Shown here: piece after piece, positions 1 to 7,191 of the stretch
Layout of the letters: each line of letters opens with the position of its first letter
How positions within the stretch are numbered: position 1 is the first letter of the stretch
Assembly: GCA_017446125.1 (NCBI GenBank)
Contig: JAFSRL010000067.1
Coordinates: 1-9,825, forward strand
Reading direction: 5' to 3'
DNA: 9,825 nucleotides
Origin: Lachnospiraceae bacterium
GTDB lineage: Bacteria; Bacillota; Clostridia; Lachnospirales; Lachnospiraceae
The notes under the pieces: model-generated
Seen by the model: the letters and a program-made list of their open reading frames with translations, nothing else
Database searches by the model: none
Told to the model about the DNA's origin: nothing
Made by a program: the position numbers and the translations under genes

Positions 1-1274
1 TTTCCGGCAAACAGCGCCGAGGCAATGGCGACACGCTGCTTTTGCCCGCCGGAGAGCGATGCCGGATGACGCTCCGCGCAGTCAGAGAGTCCGAGACGAT
101 CCAAAAGCGCGAGTGCCTCCTCTTTGGATTGGGACGTGCCCTCATGTCCGAAGGCATCCATCATCACTTCCTCTAACACGCTGTCGGAGAAGAGCTGTCT
201 GTTTACATCCTGCATGACCATGAAGCTCTTTCTCGTGCGTTCCTTGTCCGTCAGGAAGCGGACGTCCTCTGTGCGTGTCGTCTCTTTCTGCGCAAACCCG
301 ACACTGCCGCCGCTCTTTAACACACCGCTAAGCGATTCCGCAAGTGTCGACTTGCCGCAGCCGTTATCTCCGATCAGCGCGATCACGCTGTCCGCAGGCA
401 GCGCCAGACGCTCGACATCGAGTATCCGCGTATTGCCGCGATTACAGGATAAGTCCAGTGCGGTGAGCGCGATGCGGGAGGTCCCCTTGTCCGCGCCCTG
501 CGCCCCATCCCGTGTGTGTCTCAGCCGGTTTAAGTCCGTGCAGCGCAGACCCAGGCGGCGCAGCTCCTCATCGGGAAGCGCGCGCATTTCCTCCGCAGTA
601 AACTCTTTTGTGATGCGTCCGTCCTCCATATAAAGAAAACGGTCCGCAAGATCCATCAGATAGTACAGGCGATGCTCGCTGATCACGATCGTCTTTCCGT
701 TCTGCTTGATCCGCTTTAGGTTTTCACGCAGGCGGTTGATCGCCTTTTTGTCCAGATTGGAGGAGGGCTCATCCAGCACATAGACCTGCGGGTCGGTCGT
801 ATAGACACTGCCGCAGGCGATCTGCTGTTTTTCGCCGCCCGAGAGTTCAAAGATGTTGCGGTCCGCAAGGGACTGTAACTGCATGTCTTCGATTGTTTTT
901 TTGACCCGCGCACGGATCTCATCGCGCGGCAGGCCCAAATTCTCACAGCCAAAGGCCAGCTCTCCCGTGGTATCCACGTTAAAGAACTGACTCTTGGGAT
1001 TCTGGAATACGCTACCGACATGCGCCGCCGTTTCATGTAAGGGCGCCTGCGTGATGTTCAGGCGGTCTAAAAATACCTCGCCCTCCATCCTGCCCTCGTA
1101 AAAATGGGGGATCAGACCGTTGATCAGTCTGGTAAGTGTCGTCTTGCCGCAGCCGGACGCGCCACACAAAACGACCACCTCGCCGTCCTCGATATACAGT
1201 CTTAGATGGTCCACGCCCTCGCCGGTTCCGTGCTCACCGCCATAATGAAACGATACATCCTCAAACCGGATCAT
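1..1274 (-). CDS. ECF-type ABC transporter twin ATPase (A1-A2 fused), 3' end beyond the window
   Basis: This is an ATP-hydrolysing subunit of an ECF importer, with two ABC domains fused in one chain. It powers uptake together with the T and S components encoded just upstream. Only the first 424 codons are present and the reading frame is open at base 1. Domain 1 has Walker A GASGCGKTT (38-46), Q-loop Q91, signature LSGGEKQQ (144-151), Walker B ending LDEP with E169, and switch His201. Domain 2 has Walker A GDNGCGKST (302-310), Q-loop Q355 and signature LSGGQKQR (407-414). Its Walker B lies outside the window. The ATG at 1274 overlaps the TGA of the T component as ATGA, which implies translational coupling. 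The twin arrangement, adjacent to its own S and T genes, suggests a dedicated (group I) transporter rather than a shared module. The family call is secure; the substrate is not determined by this gene. Confidence 0.93.
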   Translation of the reverse strand, partial: MIRFEDVSFHYGGEHGTGEGVDHLRLYIEDGEVVVLCGASGCGKTTLTRLINGLIPHFYEGRMEGEVFLDRLNITQAPLHETAAHVGSVFQNPKSQFFNVDTTGELAFGCENLGLPRDEIRARVKKTIEDMQLQSLADRNIFELSGGEKQQIACGSVYTTDPQVYVLDEPSSNLDKKAINRLRENLKRIKQNGKTIVISEHRLYYLMDLADRFLYMEDGRITKEFTAEEMRALPDEELRRLGLRCTDLNRLRHTRDGAQGADKGTSRIALTALDLSCNRGNTRILDVERLALPADSVIALIGDNGCGKSTLAESLSGVLKSGGSVGFAQKETTRTEDVRFLTDKERTRKSFMVMQDVNRQLFSDSVLEEVMMDAFGHEGTSQSKEEALALLDRLGLSDCAERHPASLSGGQKQRVAIASALFAG

Positions 1275-2017
1275 GACACGACGCCTGCCTTTCCATAGCG
1301 GAAGATGTACCAGATCAGGCACAAAAAGACCGCGATTACGATGTAGTCCGCGGCACGCAGCTTTACGACCTCATACGAGGAGCGCTTCACCCCCGCATCC
1401 ATTCCGCGGGCAAGCGCCGCGGCCGCCAGCTCTTCCATCACGGAGATCGTGCTGAACAAGAGCGGAATCAAAACATACTCCACGGTACGCATCGGATGGC
1501 GGATTGCATTCATCATATTCAGCTCGATTCCGCGAAACGCCATCGCCTTGCGGATCCCCGTCCACTCCTCCTGCACCGTCGGCACAAACCGGAAGATCAC
1601 TGCAATCGGAATTACAAGTGCCGACGGTAAGTGCATCGCCTGCAGGGCGGAGAGAAAGTGCGAGATTCGTGTCGTCTGCGCCAGCAGCAAAAAAGAGATG
1701 ATCACCGGAAATGTAAACAGAAAAATGCTCAACAGGCTCGACACAATGATCAACACCGCACTGGCACCCCTTCCCGAGGTCTCAACCATATAACGCGTAT
1801 AGCACGCAAGGGATAACAGCGCCATGCACTTTAAGGCCGTGATCCACTTCCCGCACAACGCAAGCACGAGACACAGCGCCGCCCCAAAGATCATGATGGG
1901 TGCGATCCGGTACGCATTGATCGCCAGAATGCCGCTGGTCAAAAAGATCAGCAGCTTGGTTCTGGGATCGAGCTTGATCAGCCCCTTGGAGTCATCCCCA
2001 TAGAACGTAAAGTCCAT
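1271..2017 (-). CDS. ECF transporter transmembrane T component (EcfT/CbiQ family)
   Basis: This is the membrane coupling subunit of the ECF importer, 248 residues, linking the ATPases to the substrate-binding S protein. Hydrophobic stretches at about 22-55, 62-76, 86-113, 131-145, 181-198 and 222-240 fit a multi-pass inner-membrane protein. The two cytoplasmic coupling motifs expected in this family are visible: AFRG at 160-163 and ARG at 203-205 within LARGMDAG. I chose the ATG at 2017, not the in-frame ATG at 2128. Residues encoded upstream of 2017 overlap the S-component gene and look non-membrane, and homologues begin close to this DFxFYGDDSKG-like N terminus. The S-component stop ends 2 bp upstream, and the TGA overlaps the ATPase ATG, so the three genes form one translation-coupled operon. 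Confidence 0.9.
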   Translation of the reverse strand: MDFTFYGDDSKGLIKLDPRTKLLIFLTSGILAINAYRIAPIMIFGAALCLVLALCGKWITALKCMALLSLACYTRYMVETSGRGASAVLIIVSSLLSIFLFTFPVIISFLLLAQTTRISHFLSALQAMHLPSALVIPIAVIFRFVPTVQEEWTGIRKAMAFRGIELNMMNAIRHPMRTVEYVLIPLLFSTISVMEELAAAALARGMDAGVKRSSYEVVKLRAADYIVIAVFLCLIWYIFRYGKAGVVS

Positions 2018-2019
2018 CG

Positions 2020-2640
2020 TCAGACAATCCCTGCCTTCTCGAAATGCTTTTTGATGAGTCTGGATGCGATTATGGAGCCGATGATGCCGCCCGCAAAGGC
2101 AAGCGCCAAAAGGCCGTACCAGATCCACCCGGGGGTCATCGCGTCAAGTGCGTTCGCACGCTCTTCTCCATAATACGCACGGGAGAGATCGATGAACTGC
2201 TGCTTATTTACCTGTAAGAGCGCAAAGGGTGCCGCCATATTCAGGTTAAAGAAGGGAAAGGATGCGAGGTACATCTTCCTGGACTTGTATCGACCCAAAA
2301 AGAGGATCAGCTCCGCTAAGACCGCTGCCGCAGCCGCCGTCGCAATGGAAAGCCAGTTGGAAGTACTCGAGATCAACAAAAACAGAATCCCAAGGATCAG
2401 TGCCGCGCCGAACTTATGGATCTTTAACACGCACAGCATATAGATCGTACCGCCAATCACGCCGACCGTGAGCGGACTTAAGAGATACAGGATCGGGATG
2501 CTGCCCGTCCCCATGACGATCGCCAGCATCATGACCAGGTAGATCGCGCCAAACGCACCCGCAAAGATCAGGTCCTTGGTCTTTAGCCTGCCGTCCTCTT
2601 TTACAACATCCTGCACTTCGTTCATATCCATTTTACTCAT
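2020..2640 (-). CDS. ECF transporter S component, MptD/Trep_Strep family, substrate unknown
   Basis: This is the substrate-binding membrane subunit of the ECF importer, 206 residues. About six membrane segments are visible (roughly 23-43, 48-72, 77-91, 95-116, 125-143, 171-194). They are preceded by an acidic, hydrophilic N-terminal tail and followed by the basic C-terminal motif RLIKKHFEKAGI, which I recognise from the MptD/Trep_Strep group (TIGR02185-like). The first helix carries small residues (AGAFGA, 27-32), as expected where S proteins touch the T component. Start choice: the ATG at 2640 has an AAGGAGG ribosome-binding site 9 bases upstream. The in-frame ATG at 2667 would place that site inside the gene, so it is rejected. 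The gene is first in the operon and directly downstream of an operator-bearing promoter. Family assignment is by remembered motif and context. The ligand is not known to me and cannot be read from sequence. Confidence 0.86.
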   Translation of the reverse strand: MSKMDMNEVQDVVKEDGRLKTKDLIFAGAFGAIYLVMMLAIVMGTGSIPILYLLSPLTVGVIGGTIYMLCVLKIHKFGAALILGILFLLISSTSNWLSIATAAAAAVLAELILFLGRYKSRKMYLASFPFFNLNMAAPFALLQVNKQQFIDLSRAYYGEERANALDAMTPGWIWYGLLALAFAGGIIGSIIASRLIKKHFEKAGIV

Positions 2641-2649
2641 TTGTATACG

Positions 2650-2656
2650 CCTCCTT
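2650..2656 (-). promoter_or_regulatory. Shine-Dalgarno AAGGAGG of the ECF operon
   Basis: A consensus AAGGAGG on the minus strand lies 9 bases before the ATG at 2640. It decides the S-component start against the earlier in-frame ATG at 2667. Confidence 0.9.
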
Positions 2657-2675
2657 ATATCAAACAAACTTTTAT

Positions 2676-2714
2676 GTTAGCTCTATCTAACCAACATGTT
2701 AGATTATACTAACA
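2676..2714. promoter_or_regulatory. Tandem palindromic operator, GTTAG-N6-CTAAC twice
   Basis: Two inverted repeats lie in tandem. One is GTTAG-CTCTAT-CTAAC at 2676-2691. The other is TGTTAG-ATTATA-CTAACA at 2697-2714. Their centres are 22 bp apart. The four 5-base half-sites start at 2676, 2687, 2698 and 2709, alternating in orientation every 11 bp, so dimers could sit on the same helical face. The second palindrome encloses the promoter -10 box and the first lies just downstream of the predicted transcription start. That geometry fits a repressor that blocks polymerase. Size and symmetry resemble TetR-family operators, but no regulator gene is in the window. The regulator identity is inference. 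Confidence 0.8.
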
Positions 2715-2731
2715 AAGCTGCGATTTGTCCA
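2703..2731 (-). promoter_or_regulatory. Sigma-A-type promoter of the ECF operon
   Basis: On the minus strand, -35 TGGACA (2726-2731) and -10 TATAAT (2703-2708) are separated by exactly 17 bp. One base differs from consensus in the -35 and none in the -10. Transcription should start near 2696, giving a leader of about 55 nt that ends in the AAGGAGG site. The TATAAT is the spacer of the upstream operator palindrome, so operator occupancy and promoter opening should exclude each other. Confidence 0.85.
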
Positions 2732-2797
2732 CCTTCATAAAACCTTGGAATTGTTGCGTTTTGCGGTGATACCCGTTACGGGCAAACTCCGGTCAGA

Positions 2798-3403
2798 TTA
2801 ACCGTTTTGAAAGCGTGCGCGCATCTTCGGTCCGATGTCCCCTTCCAGATAATGCTTATAACATAAAGACGTGTAAGATTCGTTCCCGCCGATCACGACC
2901 TGCTCACCGGCGCGCATGACATTTCCGTCCTTGTCAAGACGTGTATTGCAGGTGGCTCCGTTGCCGCACCAGCAGACCGTTTTGATCTCCTGCATGACAT
3001 CCGCGATCGCACACATCTCATAGGAGCCGGGGAACGGCTGCAGGAGAAAGTCGGTCCTGAGTCCGTAGCAGATGATCGGGATCTGCAGCTCATGCACGAG
3101 CTGCCGCATCTGTCGTAACAGCGCAGGCTCACAGAACTGCACCTCATCCACAATCACGGCATCGTAACCCTCAAGCCGCGCCTTGGTCGTCTCATAATCC
3201 GGGGAAAACACATCCTCAAAAAACTCGCAGGCGCGCTCTAAGCCGATCCTCGAGCGGATGATTTTTTCACCGTCGCGGTCATCGATGCGCGGTTTTAACA
3301 CCAAAGGCTTTAAGCCCTTCTCCTCATAATTAAATGCAACCATCAGCGCGTTTGCGGTCTTGGAACTTCCCATCGCGCCGTAACGAAAATACAGCTTCGC
3401 CAT
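2798..3403 (-). CDS. tdk: Thymidine kinase, type II (TK1-like)
   Basis: This is a cytoplasmic salvage enzyme that phosphorylates thymidine to dTMP using ATP, 201 residues, normal for the family. The P-loop is GAMGSSKT (9-16). The Walker B/active-site segment DEVQF (86-90) contains the likely catalytic base E87. YGLRTDF (113-119) and GEQVVIGGNESY (166-177) match conserved thymidine-binding and C-terminal motifs of E. coli-type Tdk. The zinc-ribbon ligands are C144, C146, C181 and H184, with the short C-x-C spacing also found in the E. coli enzyme. The ATG at 3403 is preceded by GGGGAG at 3408-3413 with a short spacer. Upstream is an extended -10 promoter beyond the pyc terminator, so tdk is probably transcribed alone. 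I see no clear terminator after it, so some readthrough into the ECF operon is possible. Confidence 0.96.
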   Translation of the reverse strand: MAKLYFRYGAMGSSKTANALMVAFNYEEKGLKPLVLKPRIDDRDGEKIIRSRIGLERACEFFEDVFSPDYETTKARLEGYDAVIVDEVQFCEPALLRQMRQLVHELQIPIICYGLRTDFLLQPFPGSYEMCAIADVMQEIKTVCWCGNGATCNTRLDKDGNVMRAGEQVVIGGNESYTSLCYKHYLEGDIGPKMRARFQNG

Positions 3404-3463
3404 GTCACTCCCCGTTTCGTCCGTAAAAAAATACTGTCCCGGTTCCTCAATGATATCCCATAC

Positions 3464-3472
3464 AGTATATCA
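3464..3472 (-). promoter_or_regulatory. Probable extended -10 promoter of tdk
   Basis: TGATATACT on the minus strand is an extended -10 (TG-N-TATACT) with no recognisable -35. Transcription would start near 3457, about 54 nt before the tdk ATG. The -10 overlaps one arm of a 7-bp inverted repeat, ACAGTAT at 3462-3468 paired with ATACTGT at 3431-3437, whose role is unclear. Confidence 0.5.
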
Positions 3473-3506
3473 CATTACAGCGGGAAGGCGCATAAACTTT
3501 TGTCAT

Positions 3507-3533
3507 AAAAAGGCACCCCTTCCGGGGTGCCTT
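3507..3533 (-). terminator. Rho-independent terminator of pyc
   Basis: A perfect 10-bp stem, AAGGCACCCC paired with GGGGTGCCTT (3510-3519 and 3524-3533), encloses a 4-base loop. In the minus-strand transcript it is followed by a run of five U. It lies 23 bases past the pyc stop codon. Read on the plus strand it lacks a U tract, so it serves pyc. Confidence 0.93.
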
Positions 3534-3556
3534 AAGTAAGAAAGGTTTGTCAAAAA

Positions 3557-6500
3557 TCATTCGCCCAGGACAAACGAAATCAGAAGATCCTCCGTGTTCA
3601 CGTGATCGCCCGGAACCACATAAATCTTGTCAACCGTACCGGTCACGTTCGACACAAAGGTGGTCTCCATCTTCATGGCTTCAACAATCATCAACGGCTG
3701 ATTCGGTGTCACCTTATCACCTTCCTTGACCAGAACCGTTTCAACGGTGCCGGGAATCGTGGACCCTAAGTGCGCGGGATTTCCTTTTTCCGCCTTTAAC
3801 TTGCGGTCAACAACGACCTCCAGAGTCTTATCCAGAATCTTCTGCTCCCGCAGCACACCGTTCACTTCAAAGGTCAGTGTGCGGTATCCTTCGTCATCCG
3901 GATCGGATTCCGAAATAAACTTGATTAAAATGTCATTGCCTTCGCCCGCCTTCAAAACGGTCTCTTCGCCCTTGCGCAGGCCATAGAAGTACACATGGCT
4001 TTCCAGGGTCGTGACATCGTTATACGCCTCAAAGTGCGTGCAGTAATCCTCATATACCTTCGGGTACATGGCATAGCTGACAACCTTCTGCTCCATGTCC
4101 TCCTTCGTAAAGCCGCTCATGTCGAACTTCGTTTTCAACTGCTCCTCGAGCTGCTTGAAGTCCACGGGCTCCAATAACGATCCTGCCCGGACCGTGATGG
4201 GCTCGATGTCCTTTAAGACAATCTTCTGCAGTTCCTTCGGGAACCCGCCCTCCGGCTGGCCGATCATGCCCTTGAAGAAGTCAATCACGGAATCCGGATA
4301 CGAAAGATTTGCACCCTCGGTTAAGATGTTGTCCATCGTCAGACCGTTCTTGTGCATGAAGATTGCAAGGTCACCCACCACCTTTGAGGTCGGTGTCACC
4401 TTCACGATGTTGCCCAAGAGGATGTTCGCCTGCCGGTAAAGCTCCTTGATGCGCTCAAAGTCTTCACGGGAGCCCATCTCCGAAACCTGCGCCAACAGGT
4501 TCGAATACTGACCGCCCGGAATCTCGTAGCGGTAGATGCCGGCGTTCGGGGAAATCATGCCGCTTTCAAACGCATGGTAGACCTTGCGGACATGCTCGTA
4601 GTATCTTGAGAGCTCGTCAATCCCCTTCGCGTCGATGCCGGTGTCACGCTCCGTGCCGCGCAGCGCCTCAACCACCGCGTTCAGTGACGGCTGCGAGGAA
4701 TTTGAGCTCATCGATTCAATCGCGCAGTCGACAATGTCGACACCCGCTTCCGCCGCCTTAAGAACCGTCGCCACGCCGGTACCGGTCGTGTCATGCGTAT
4801 GCAGGTGCACGGGCAACTTCACCGCCTTCTTTAATTCGGTCACAAGCTGTACGGCTGCGTACGGCTTTAAGAGTGCCGCCATATCCTTGATTGCGATGAT
4901 GTGAACGCCCAGCTTCTCAAGCTCCTGCGCCATCCGGATATAGTAATCCAGCGTATACTTCGTCTCGTTCGGGTCGGAAATATCTCCGGTGTAACAAATC
5001 GCGCCTTCGACAATCTTTCCGGTGGAAAGCGCAACGTCGATGGGCATCTTCATATTCTCGATCCAGTTCAGGGAATCGAAGATGCGGAAGACGTCGATGC
5101 CGTGGCTCGCGCTCACCTTGATGAATTCGCTGACCACATTGTCCGGATAGTTGCTGTAGCCCACCGCGTTGGAGGCACGCAGCAACATCTGGATTAACGT
5201 ATTGGGCATACGCTCATGCAGGTAGTCGAGCCGCTTCCAAGGCGATTCCTTCAGGAAACGGTAACAGGTATCGTACGTCGCGCCGCCCCACGCTTCCACG
5301 GAAAAGCCGTTTTGCAGAATGGCGTTTTCCGCCCGGCAGGCACCCACGATATCCTTGGTGCGCATCCGCGTCGCAATGAGGGACTGCTGTGCATCGCGCA
5401 TCGAGGTGTCGGAAACATAAAGCTTTTTTTCCTTTAAAATCTTTTGCGTGAACTCCTTTGCGCCCAGCTTTAAGAACTCATCCTTCGCGCCGTAAACGGG
5501 TGCCGTCTCGTCATACTTAGGCAGAATGCGGTCCTCGTAATACGGCTTCGCGCACTTGGAAACGTTGACAATCTTGTCGCCCAAAAACTCCAGAATCTTG
5601 CCCGCGCGGTCCTGCTGCTGCGAAAGGTTGAACAGCTCCGGCGTTTCCTCGATGAAGGTCGTGTAGCATTCTCCCTTCTTGAACGTCTCATTGTTCACCA
5701 CGTTGATGAGGAAGGGCTGGTTGGTCTTGATGCCGCGAATGCGCATTTCGCGCAACGCGCGCAGGGACTTTTCAATCGCGCCCTTGAAGGTTCTGTCAAA
5801 GGAACAGATTTTGACTAAAAGCGAATCATAGTAAGGCGAAATCTCCGCGCCGGTGTAAATGTTTCCGCCATCCAGCCGGATGCCCGAACCCGATCCCGAA
5901 TGATACGCGGTGATCTTTCCGGTGTCCGGCATGAAGTTGTTCGCGGGGTCCTCACTCGTCACACGCGTCTGAATCGCGTATCCGTTGCAGACAACGGATT
6001 CCTGGGAGGGAATCGCGATTTCTTCCGAATCAAGCGCATAGCCCTGCGCCACCAGAATCTGACTCTTCACAATATCAACGCCCGTCACCAATTCCGTCAC
6101 GGTGTGCTCCACCTGGATGCGCGGGTTCATTTCAATAAAGTACGGATTGCCGTCGCGGTCGACCAAAAACTCGCAGGTGCCGGCATTACGGTAACCCACC
6201 TCCTTGCACAGACGGATTGCGGAATCAAAGATGATCTGTCTCGTTTTTTCCGGAACGGAAAACGCCGGCGCGTACTCCACCACCTTCTGGTGACGACGCT
6301 GCACCGAGCAGTCACGGTCAAACAAATGCACCACGTTCCCGTAATTGTCCGCAAGGACCTGGACCTCAATGTGCTTGGGCCCGCGTAAGTATTTCTCGAT
6401 AAAGACCTGGTCATCGCCGAAGGCCTTCTTGCTCTCGTCCACGGCCTCCTTGAATTCCTTTGCCATGTCCGCTTCATTATCGACAATGCGCATGCCGCGT

Positions 6501-7024
6501 CCGCCGCCGCCGTTAGAAGCCTTCAGCATGACAGGATAGCCCACTTCCTTTGCGACCTGCATCGCCTCCTCAGCGGACTTCATCGCGTGGTCGACGCCCG
6601 GAATAATCGGTACCTTCGCGGCAATCGCGTTCTGCTTCGAGGAGATCTTATCTCCCATCGCGTTCATGCTCTTCACCGTGGGACCGATAAAGACAATGCC
6701 CGCCTTCTCACAGGCATCCACAAGGTCCGGATTCTCCGAAAGGAAGCCGTAGCCGGGATGAATCGCGTCGACACCGTGCTCCTTTGCAATCTTGATGATG
6801 GTATTGATGTCGAGATACGCGTCGACCGGTCCGCAGGAAGGATCGAGCGGATACGATTCGTTCGCAATCGTGCGGAACATTGCATGCTTGTCTTCCTTGG
6901 AATACACGGCGACGGAAGTGATGTTCAATTCACTCAGTGCGCGGAACACACGGATGGCAATCTCACCGCGGTTCGCAACTAAGACGCGCTTGAACGGTTT
7001 GATGGTGGCGCTTTGCTTACTCAT
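3557..7024 (-). CDS. pyc: Pyruvate carboxylase, single-chain biotin enzyme
   Basis: This enzyme carboxylates pyruvate to oxaloacetate using ATP and bicarbonate, replenishing the incomplete TCA and aspartate-family pathways. It is 1155 residues, full length for the alpha4 type. The order is: biotin carboxylase with ATP-grasp fold (about 10-460), carboxyltransferase (about 530-810), conserved PYC/OADA and allosteric region (about 830-1070), and biotinyl carrier domain (about 1085-1154). Visible motifs are the glycine-rich ATP loop NGGGGRGMRIV (171-181), RDCSVQRRHQK (237-247) and MNPRIQVEH (299-307). Carboxyltransferase metal ligands are D544 in MRDAQQS, the expected carboxylated lysine K713 (AIKDMA), and H742/H744 in HLHTHD. 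The biotin attachment lysine is K1118 in EAMKMET. The ATG at 7024 has GAAAGGGG at 7031-7038. The gene appears monocistronic, with its own promoter and terminator. Nothing essential is missing. Confidence 0.98.
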   Translation of the reverse strand: MSKQSATIKPFKRVLVANRGEIAIRVFRALSELNITSVAVYSKEDKHAMFRTIANESYPLDPSCGPVDAYLDINTIIKIAKEHGVDAIHPGYGFLSENPDLVDACEKAGIVFIGPTVKSMNAMGDKISSKQNAIAAKVPIIPGVDHAMKSAEEAMQVAKEVGYPVMLKASNGGGGRGMRIVDNEADMAKEFKEAVDESKKAFGDDQVFIEKYLRGPKHIEVQVLADNYGNVVHLFDRDCSVQRRHQKVVEYAPAFSVPEKTRQIIFDSAIRLCKEVGYRNAGTCEFLVDRDGNPYFIEMNPRIQVEHTVTELVTGVDIVKSQILVAQGYALDSEEIAIPSQESVVCNGYAIQTRVTSEDPANNFMPDTGKITAYHSGSGSGIRLDGGNIYTGAEISPYYDSLLVKICSFDRTFKGAIEKSLRALREMRIRGIKTNQPFLINVVNNETFKKGECYTTFIEETPELFNLSQQQDRAGKILEFLGDKIVNVSKCAKPYYEDRILPKYDETAPVYGAKDEFLKLGAKEFTQKILKEKKLYVSDTSMRDAQQSLIATRMRTKDIVGACRAENAILQNGFSVEAWGGATYDTCYRFLKESPWKRLDYLHERMPNTLIQMLLRASNAVGYSNYPDNVVSEFIKVSASHGIDVFRIFDSLNWIENMKMPIDVALSTGKIVEGAICYTGDISDPNETKYTLDYYIRMAQELEKLGVHIIAIKDMAALLKPYAAVQLVTELKKAVKLPVHLHTHDTTGTGVATVLKAAEAGVDIVDCAIESMSSNSSQPSLNAVVEALRGTERDTGIDAKGIDELSRYYEHVRKVYHAFESGMISPNAGIYRYEIPGGQYSNLLAQVSEMGSREDFERIKELYRQANILLGNIVKVTPTSKVVGDLAIFMHKNGLTMDNILTEGANLSYPDSVIDFFKGMIGQPEGGFPKELQKIVLKDIEPITVRAGSLLEPVDFKQLEEQLKTKFDMSGFTKEDMEQKVVSYAMYPKVYEDYCTHFEAYNDVTTLESHVYFYGLRKGEETVLKAGEGNDILIKFISESDPDDEGYRTLTFEVNGVLREQKILDKTLEVVVDRKLKAEKGNPAHLGSTIPGTVETVLVKEGDKVTPNQPLMIVEAMKMETTFVSNVTGTVDKIYVVPGDHVNTEDLLISFVLGE

Positions 7025-7096
7025 GACATACCCCTTTCTGAATAAAAAACGTCGAAACCTGCTACCCCTCTAAACTTTACTAAAAAAGTCATATTT

Positions 7097-7125
7097 ATTA
7101 TCCATCAGGAAGCCGGTAACTGCAA
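7097..7125 (-). promoter_or_regulatory. Probable promoter of pyc
   Basis: On the minus strand, -35 TTGCAG (7120-7125) and -10 GATAAT (7097-7102) are spaced by 17 bp. The -10 is one base off consensus and the -35 is weak. The start would be near 7090, leaving a leader of about 66 nt with the GAAAGGGG ribosome site. The surrounding 7025-7191 gap is AT-rich and holds nothing else I can support. Confidence 0.5.
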
Positions 7126-7191
7126 GTGCTAAATTAAATTTTGTAAAATATATCCAAAGAAAGGGTTTGCTTTCCGTGCATTTTGACGAAG

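Noticed and set aside
124..633. 169-codon plus-strand open frame
   Set aside because: It is antisense to the twin ATPase, whose motifs and codon pattern are clearly on the minus strand. The plus-strand product is low-complexity and Ser/Arg-rich.
2018..2128. Longer N terminus of the T component (ATG at 2128)
   Set aside because: It would overlap the S-component gene by more than 100 bp and adds a non-membrane, Arg/His-rich leader unlike the family.
2641..2697. Riboswitch in the ECF operon leader
   Set aside because: The predicted leader is about 55 nt, A/T-rich, and dominated by operator repeats and the Shine-Dalgarno site. No aptamer-like conserved core is visible.
2771..2781. CCCG-TTA-CGGG hairpin after tdk as a terminator
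   Set aside because: The stem is only four base pairs and no U tract follows on the minus strand, so it is not a credible intrinsic terminator.
5900..6388. 162-codon plus-strand open frame inside pyc
   Set aside because: It is a shadow of the pyruvate carboxylase coding region, with no ribosome site and no recognisable domain.
7074..7089. ACTTT-N6-AAAGT inverted repeat near the pyc start site as an operator
   Set aside because: The arms are short and A/T-rich in an A/T-rich gap, likely chance. It does not match the GTTAG-N6-CTAAC sites of the ECF operon.
7161..7175. GAAAG...CTTTC repeat after the protease-like gene as its terminator
   Set aside because: The stem is 5 bp and AT-rich, with only a short T run. 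It is too weak to call.
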